Below, piece after piece: positions 58,481 to 64,000 of a stretch of 64,000 bases of DNA; positions within the stretch are counted from its first letter, which is position 1, and every line of letters begins with the position of its first letter. The notes beneath the pieces were generated by a model that saw only the letters and a list, made by a program, of their open reading frames with translations, did not search any database and was not told where the DNA came from. Both the position numbers and the translations under genes were made by a program. Origin of the DNA: Beaufortia kweichowensis (Eukaryota; Chordata; Actinopteri; Cypriniformes; Gastromyzontidae); assembly GCA_019155185.1 (NCBI GenBank), contig CM032794.1:11695988-11759987 (forward strand). The letters run 5' to 3'.

Positions 58481-59560
58481 TCTACGTTCTGCAGAAATAT
58501 GAAACATAATAATAATTCATAAAGATAACGTCTCCCTGTGAAGAATAAGACAGGGCTCTTTCCAGAGCGCAGATGCTGGAGCTCACTCTGGGTGTCACGC
58601 GCAAATCGATACGTAGCATATAGAAGCGGGAGCGCGTGGGGTCATCATTCACCATTATCACTGACAACCGATAATTGATCATTCTACAGAAACAGAGGGC
58701 GTTTGACCGCATAATTGAATAGCATAAGCAGTATAGATGATTTTTGCCTCAACACGAGACCCTGGGTTCGTGTTTGTGGACGCCACAGACAGTTTTATGT
58801 CTTTTATCTCTTTAAAAAAGCCCCTTTTGTAGCAGAGTTCAACACGTAGCCTTCGGTGAGGAGGCTGAACTGCTACACGCTCTGCGTGAGGAATTACAAA
58901 CAGTTGGATCACAGTCTGAATACGATCAAGTCGAAACAGTGGCGAGTGTGAGGAAGGTCCATATAAAACTTTAAATCCTTTAAAAAAACTTCATGTCACA
59001 AAAAAACTTATTCCCAGCATCTTCTGCTGAGCAATAAGTAAAAGATTTTTCTCTTCATTCTTGTGCTTGTGGAATTTAGTGCTGCTCTTCTATCAGGCTG
59101 ATTTACACTCTGCCTGTTGGAGGTTGACGCAGGACTGTTTTAAGCCCCGTTTATCCACATTCATTTGCGCTCGCGTTTGTCTGAATACGAGTAGAATACA
59201 AAGTTAAATGGGGTGTTCATAGTTCAAAGAGCTGGGACAAATTTTTAAACTAGTATTTATTTAAGATTTGTAATTATAAATATATATATTATATATATAA
59301 ATATATAAATACATATATACATATGATTTATTTATTGTTCTAAGATGATTTTGTGCGCTCTTTGGAAAGTGGACACAGTTTAAGTGTGTAATATATCTTG
59401 TGTTGTAAATTGTGGTCTTGTCTCCATGGCAGGCGTGATGATCATGTCAAGCGGGAGACAGTCGTCTCCTGATGACATCTACCATCTGTTATCAACAGAT
59501 GACGCGGATTATTGCAGCCACTGAGGCATTTTTCTAATGTGTTAAGTTCCAGGCCTCAGG
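58481..59560. promoter_or_regulatory. Second upstream block with E-box palindrome
   Basis: The block is low in repeats and CpG-containing as far as 59,180, followed by a short AT-rich run (59,260-59,330). At 59,401-59,530 comes a compact, balanced element containing a perfect inverted repeat of CAGATG E-boxes (59483-59501) around TATC. It contains no gene. Confidence 0.35.
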
Positions 59561-62500
59561 GTGTGAATGCTTTATATTACAAATATATGTTAAACATGTA
59601 TTTATTTTATTTCAGTTTCTGATCTAAATAACCGAATGCTATAACTAAACTTATGAAATAACCATTTTAAATAAATTGTAAAAAATTGTAATTGTAAAAA
59701 AATTATTAACAGCACAATGGCCTGATTGTATTGATTTCAATTATGCCTGAAACAATCATTTTAGATGTGCTGTGCATAAGATAAAAAAAGAAAAGAAAAA
59801 CACTGTACAAACACAGAGAAAAAAAATGAGAATGAAGAAATGATGGTATATCATAATCAAAACTCAGCAGCACTTCTTTGTATCTTTGCAACTGTACTTT
59901 GCATGTACAACACGCAGATGTATACATTTTTAACATCTTTTTTAACATGTTAAATTATTGATAAAGAATATAGATAAAGAACAGCAATATACAGAAGCAT
60001 GAAACATTTTTGCATTTTAATAAAAGTGTGAAAAACTGCACTAAACTAGAATACCTGTCCTGGCATAAGGAGACCCCATTAATTAAGAGATCAGAGTGAA
60101 ACCATTGTCCTCTTGTGAACCCACCCTCCCACTACCACATGCAAAAGCTCAAAGCCAACATTATATCCAACATAGACTTTACCTCTGTAATTGTTGCAGT
60201 TACAAAAGTGTCTTGTTGCTGTCAAGAGAAAAAAACAGGTATATAAATACTGTGAATAGGAATACATAGAATTCAGTTACTTCCTCAGTTACACAGAATA
60301 TAGAGGATTCATCCACTACTAGTGTTTTTACCGCTGTAAATGCCCAAAATACCTACTGGAAAAGAACACCACAGCACAAATGAAAGGACAGAGATGAAGC
60401 TGTTGCACATGCCCAGATGTCCTGAAGTTTAATTACACACACTTTCAGCAAGTATCTAGCTGTTTGGGATAGAAGATTTCAGTGTCGAGTTACCAGCAAG
60501 AACAAGAGGATGGTCATGGAGAGGAGGTGTCTGTCTGTGTGTGTGTGTGTAAGACAGGGCTAAAGAGTCTATATGAAACACAAAGGGCTTGCCGTCTTCT
60601 GAAAAGTTAATTTAGTGATTTACAAATAATTATATTCATACTTACAAATAAGTATATTGTGTTATCTTGTTTTGGATTCCAAACATAATCTCTGATGAAC
60701 AACACTGAATGGTTCATTTCAAACATGCTACATTTAGAAGTGAAAAACTGAATAATTATTAATTTCTCTTTGCTAACCATCTAAAGAAATTACACACATT
60801 GAAAATTTAAAACTTGAATTAATTTTGTTACTGCCATAAAAGCATTCATTAATGCATGAATAATAGATTTAATTAAAAGAATTGTTGGCGTTGAGTAAAA
60901 GGTTGTAAGCCAGCTCAGTGAGTAAAAGCTACTTTGCCCCTTTGTGAGAAATAAACAAGGTAAACTAAATATGTAAAAGCAGTTCTTGCTTCCTGTAAAC
61001 AACTCGCTCAAACACATCTGGTAGTTAAACTGGGTGTATGAAGGACATGAGATGTTTGACACAGGAGGGCAACACACACACAGCTCTTTAAATGAGCGTT
61101 CACTGACCTCCCAGAGATGACACAGCATTTAGCCCAGTGGGAAATATTTATCCCAAACCAGTCTCTGCTACAGTCTGTCTGTCAGAGCAAGACGAGCCCT
61201 TCTCTGATGCTCTTACTCAAACACAAATAGTACACAGACACATACGCACCCACTTACAAAGATAGCCAAGGTGCTGGATTTTCAGTACAGAGCTAGTCGT
61301 TGTTTTAAAAATACATATATTTGTTATATGCCACTATTTTCCAGAATTACATGTTTGAATCAGTATGATGGATAGTTAAAAGGCTAAATAAAATTATTTA
61401 AAAAAAATTTACTTAAGCCAAGTTCTCTGCAGAGACAAGTAAAAATATCCCTCTATTTCCTTTGCTTTTCCATCCTAAACATTATGATATGATTTTATTA
61501 TTGTGGTATTAAGTGGTTAGAAAATTTCCAGCACATTTCTGGAATAATTGTCTTGTTTAAGAAGAAGTACAACGAATGGCATGTACCAACAATTTTAAAT
61601 GTGAGAAATGTAAAATGGACGTTTAGAGATGTTAGTTCTGTCATTTGCATCTTTGAAACAACAGACAAAGGAAAAACTACATTAAATTCATGCTTTTTAT
61701 TTTTAATTGTTCTTTAAAACAAGCAATAACACACATTAGACGGAACTGGGGTTTCGGTGGTTAGAAACTGCCACTGTCTGGAGAGGATAAGCAATATGTG
61801 AGTCTGTCTTTGAAAAGTAGACTAAGCAGTCTCATTCACAAAGACCACACTGTAAAACACACTCAAACACTGAAAGGAAAAAACAAGTATGACATTTTCA
61901 GCATGAAAGTGACCAGACAAAAATGTCTTTGAAATAAAGTTCTGTTGTCTTTCTCCCTCTCTCTCTCTGTCTCTTCATAGAACGGTAACCATGTTTCTGT
62001 TTATGTTTATAGTGTGATGTCACAATACACGTTAGAGTACAACTACTGACCTACTGACCACCCACAGTACACACACAAAAACACACACCCATAAGTGACC
62101 ACACACACAAACACGCACAGGTTCCTGCACAAGAAAGTTTGCTGTTGTTTTTATTACTTCCTTTTCCATTGGCTGGCTCCCTCCCGCATGCCCCACTATC
62201 GCTTCCTTTCGTCCTTTGTGCAGGTTTCAGGGACCAGTGAAAGTGCTACAGCCTATTACCCTCTTTGGCCCAGTTTCTTCCCTTTTCTTTATCATTTCTT
62301 TCCACTATCGCAACCGCTTTCTAAGATTTCATGCCCTTATTTCTCTCTCTCTCTCTGTTTCTTTTTCCCTCTTTCTTTTTACTTCCCTTTCTCTTTCTTT
62401 CTCATTAATATTCACAGTAAGAGTCCAAGCACTTACAAAGTCTCCTCTAGAGTCACAGCCAACTGTGGCCCTGTGAGAACAAACGTACACAGCTGACAAA

Positions 62501-62900
62501 CATCTACAGGAGGTGCCAGTAGATCAGTCTCCCTCAAAGCGAAATCAACATAGCAATAAAAATGAATATGATGGCATTGTCTTTTACACGCACAGCATTG
62601 ACATGTACAGTATGTATGCGTTATATATCAACTGTACAATGCTAACCAGCAAACAGACAGCACTACAGACAGGTTTCAACTCTTCTTTTGTAAATAGCTA
62701 TTTATATTTGGTACTCACATCTTTTTACTACATAAACCAAGTACCAATACAAAATATGTGGCCTGTGGCACAGGACATGTAATATTATGATTATTTATTA
62801 AGTCATAGTGATTGTTTGTAACTTTCAATATTCATATATTTAGACTCTAATATGATAAGATGTGTGCTGTGTATATGATACCATTATGCACAGTTATTAT
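59561..62900. other. Gene desert upstream of sall1
   Basis: Mostly AT-rich with CT/CTTT-rich DNA at 61,950-62,400, which explains the Phe/Ser/Leu-rich 133- and 86-codon frames there. A short GT tract lies at 60,535-60,551. No gene is supported. Confidence 0.55.
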
Positions 62901-62929
62901 GTGGTGTATGTGACAGGAAGCAGACAGTC

Positions 62930-63640
62930 TATTGAAGAGTTTTTCTTGATTTTAACAGTCTCTGATTTGACAGCAAACTCGCATTAAGCCTCTATTGATC
63001 CTCCTGCCATTTCAGAGGTGATCAATACAATTGATCAGAGAAGCTAAATCTAATACAACAGAAAGTGTGTTTTTCTGTATGTGTGTGTGTGTCCAACTCT
63101 ATAACAAAATTAAAATGAAGAGTATCCATAATAAACAGCAATTGCTGGGATGTGATTGTAACTATGTGATGGCAAGTGAATATGTATTTGATTGCAAAGT
63201 GAACATATATTTCACTTTATTTTTATATGTTTTAACATTTCGCAGCGCAGGACGATTCAGCACTAATTAATAAGATTAATCATTTGTAAAATGGTATCAA
63301 TTAAATACAAAAGAGGTATGAACTAGAGTACATGTTCAGCAATTAGGAACAAAGAGCATCTCTTACCCATTATTGTATGTTAATCACTCATTACTATGCA
63401 CTAATTATGATGAATATAATTATTCAGAACACTCTCATTGGTTATCAGTGGCAGGTTTATAAAGAAAAGGAAAATTTGTTCCTTAATTTTGCTGTTAATG
63501 AGATTAGGTATATTAATTATTCAATTACACAATGTAATGTCTCATGCTTATAACCTTTGCAGCCAGAGAGATTGATTGTATCAGTAATGAGAAAAGTGAT
63601 TTATTTGTCTCAAAGGATGTTCAAAAGGAGTAGCATTATT
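62930..63640. promoter_or_regulatory. Candidate conserved non-coding block 14 (homeodomain-rich)
   Basis: Two sub-blocks, 62,930-63,180 (GAGGTGATCAATACAATTG, 63,016) and 63,340-63,620 (GCACTAATTATGATG, AATATAATTATTCAG, TATTAATTATTCAATTAC), with many TAAT cores in low-repeat sequence. No coding signal. AT-richness raises the chance rate for TAAT words. Confidence 0.35.
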
Positions 63641-64000
63641 TTTCTACACAAACCGGTAATTTGTTAAATGTACCTAACTTAGCCCGTAGCTAAAGCTTAT
63701 TAACTGCTCAAATAAAAAAGTAATATATTTCATAATCAGTTTTGACGTTATATTAAATGGCAGTATGAAAATCGTTCCTAAGGTTTATAATTATACTGTC
63801 AAATGATCTCTGTTTATTTTAAACACTCAAATTTATTTTACCATTCTAACATTATTTTTAACAATTTTTTAAAGACAAACTCACGGTAAGAATATTTTTA
63901 TGTTTATTTCAAAGATTGTTACTGTAGTTGCCATACTGGTGTAAGATCTCTTGGGTTTTTCTCCTGACAACAAAACTTAACTTTTCAACCTGCCCATGAC
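63641..64000. other. AT-rich right edge
   Basis: No gene or repeat recognised before the window ends. Confidence 0.55.

Noticed and set aside
62095..62496. 133-codon plus-strand frame with hydrophobic stretches
   Set aside because: Phe/Ser/Leu runs come from CT-rich low-complexity DNA; no start context or conserved motif.
1..64000. CRISPR arrays, prokaryotic operons, phage or viral genes
   Set aside because: No regularly spaced direct repeats, no prokaryotic gene structure and no viral protein frames were seen; the window is vertebrate nuclear DNA.

Overview
The window looks like nuclear DNA from a teleost fish, most likely a cypriniform. It is AT-rich and full of CA/GT, CT/GA and CTTT microsatellites. 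It carries copies of short interspersed elements and fold-back elements that I associate with cyprinid genomes. There are no prokaryotic operons. The only protein-coding gene I can support is a spliced vertebrate SALL1 orthologue. The species and the teleost paralogue (sall1a or sall1b) cannot be decided from this sequence alone.

Gene: sall1 lies on the minus strand with three coding exons: 55780-55708, 49668-46262 and 45137-44697. Splice sites are canonical, the phases match, and the joined frame is 1306 codons plus a TAG stop. The protein has the N-terminal SALL repression motif (MSRRKQAKPQH), an N-terminal C2HC finger, a glutamine-rich segment, and the SALL arrangement of paired or tripled C2H2 fingers. 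The last finger is split by intron 2. Intron 1 is about 6.0 kb and holds candidate regulatory blocks; intron 2 is about 1.1 kb.

Layout: 1-42.4 kb is a gene desert downstream (3') of sall1. AT-rich filler and simple repeats alternate with 0.2-1 kb blocks of more balanced, low-repeat sequence rich in homeodomain, POU, SOX and E-box-like words. I read these blocks as candidate conserved non-coding elements, an inference from texture and context because no alignment was possible. 42.4-43.6 kb is a promoter- or enhancer-like block just beyond the 3' end. 43.75-44.70 kb is the probable 3' UTR. 44.70-55.78 kb is the gene. 55.78-56.8 kb is the 5' UTR and promoter region. 57.4-59.6 kb is a CpG-richer upstream region with a TATA-type promoter candidate pointing away from sall1. 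59.6-64.0 kb is more desert with a homeodomain-site-rich block near the right edge.

Repeats: three copies of one inverted-terminal-repeat element (16.2, 19.5 and 24.0 kb), two further fold-back elements (13.4 and 22.2 kb), two copies of a tRNA-type SINE tail (20.35 and 38.0 kb), a possible hAT-like end (6.4 kb), a degraded family fragment (19.3 kb) and many microsatellites. No intact transposase, RNA gene or CRISPR array was found. The overall picture is a developmental transcription-factor gene inside its regulatory landscape rather than a new enzymatic system.
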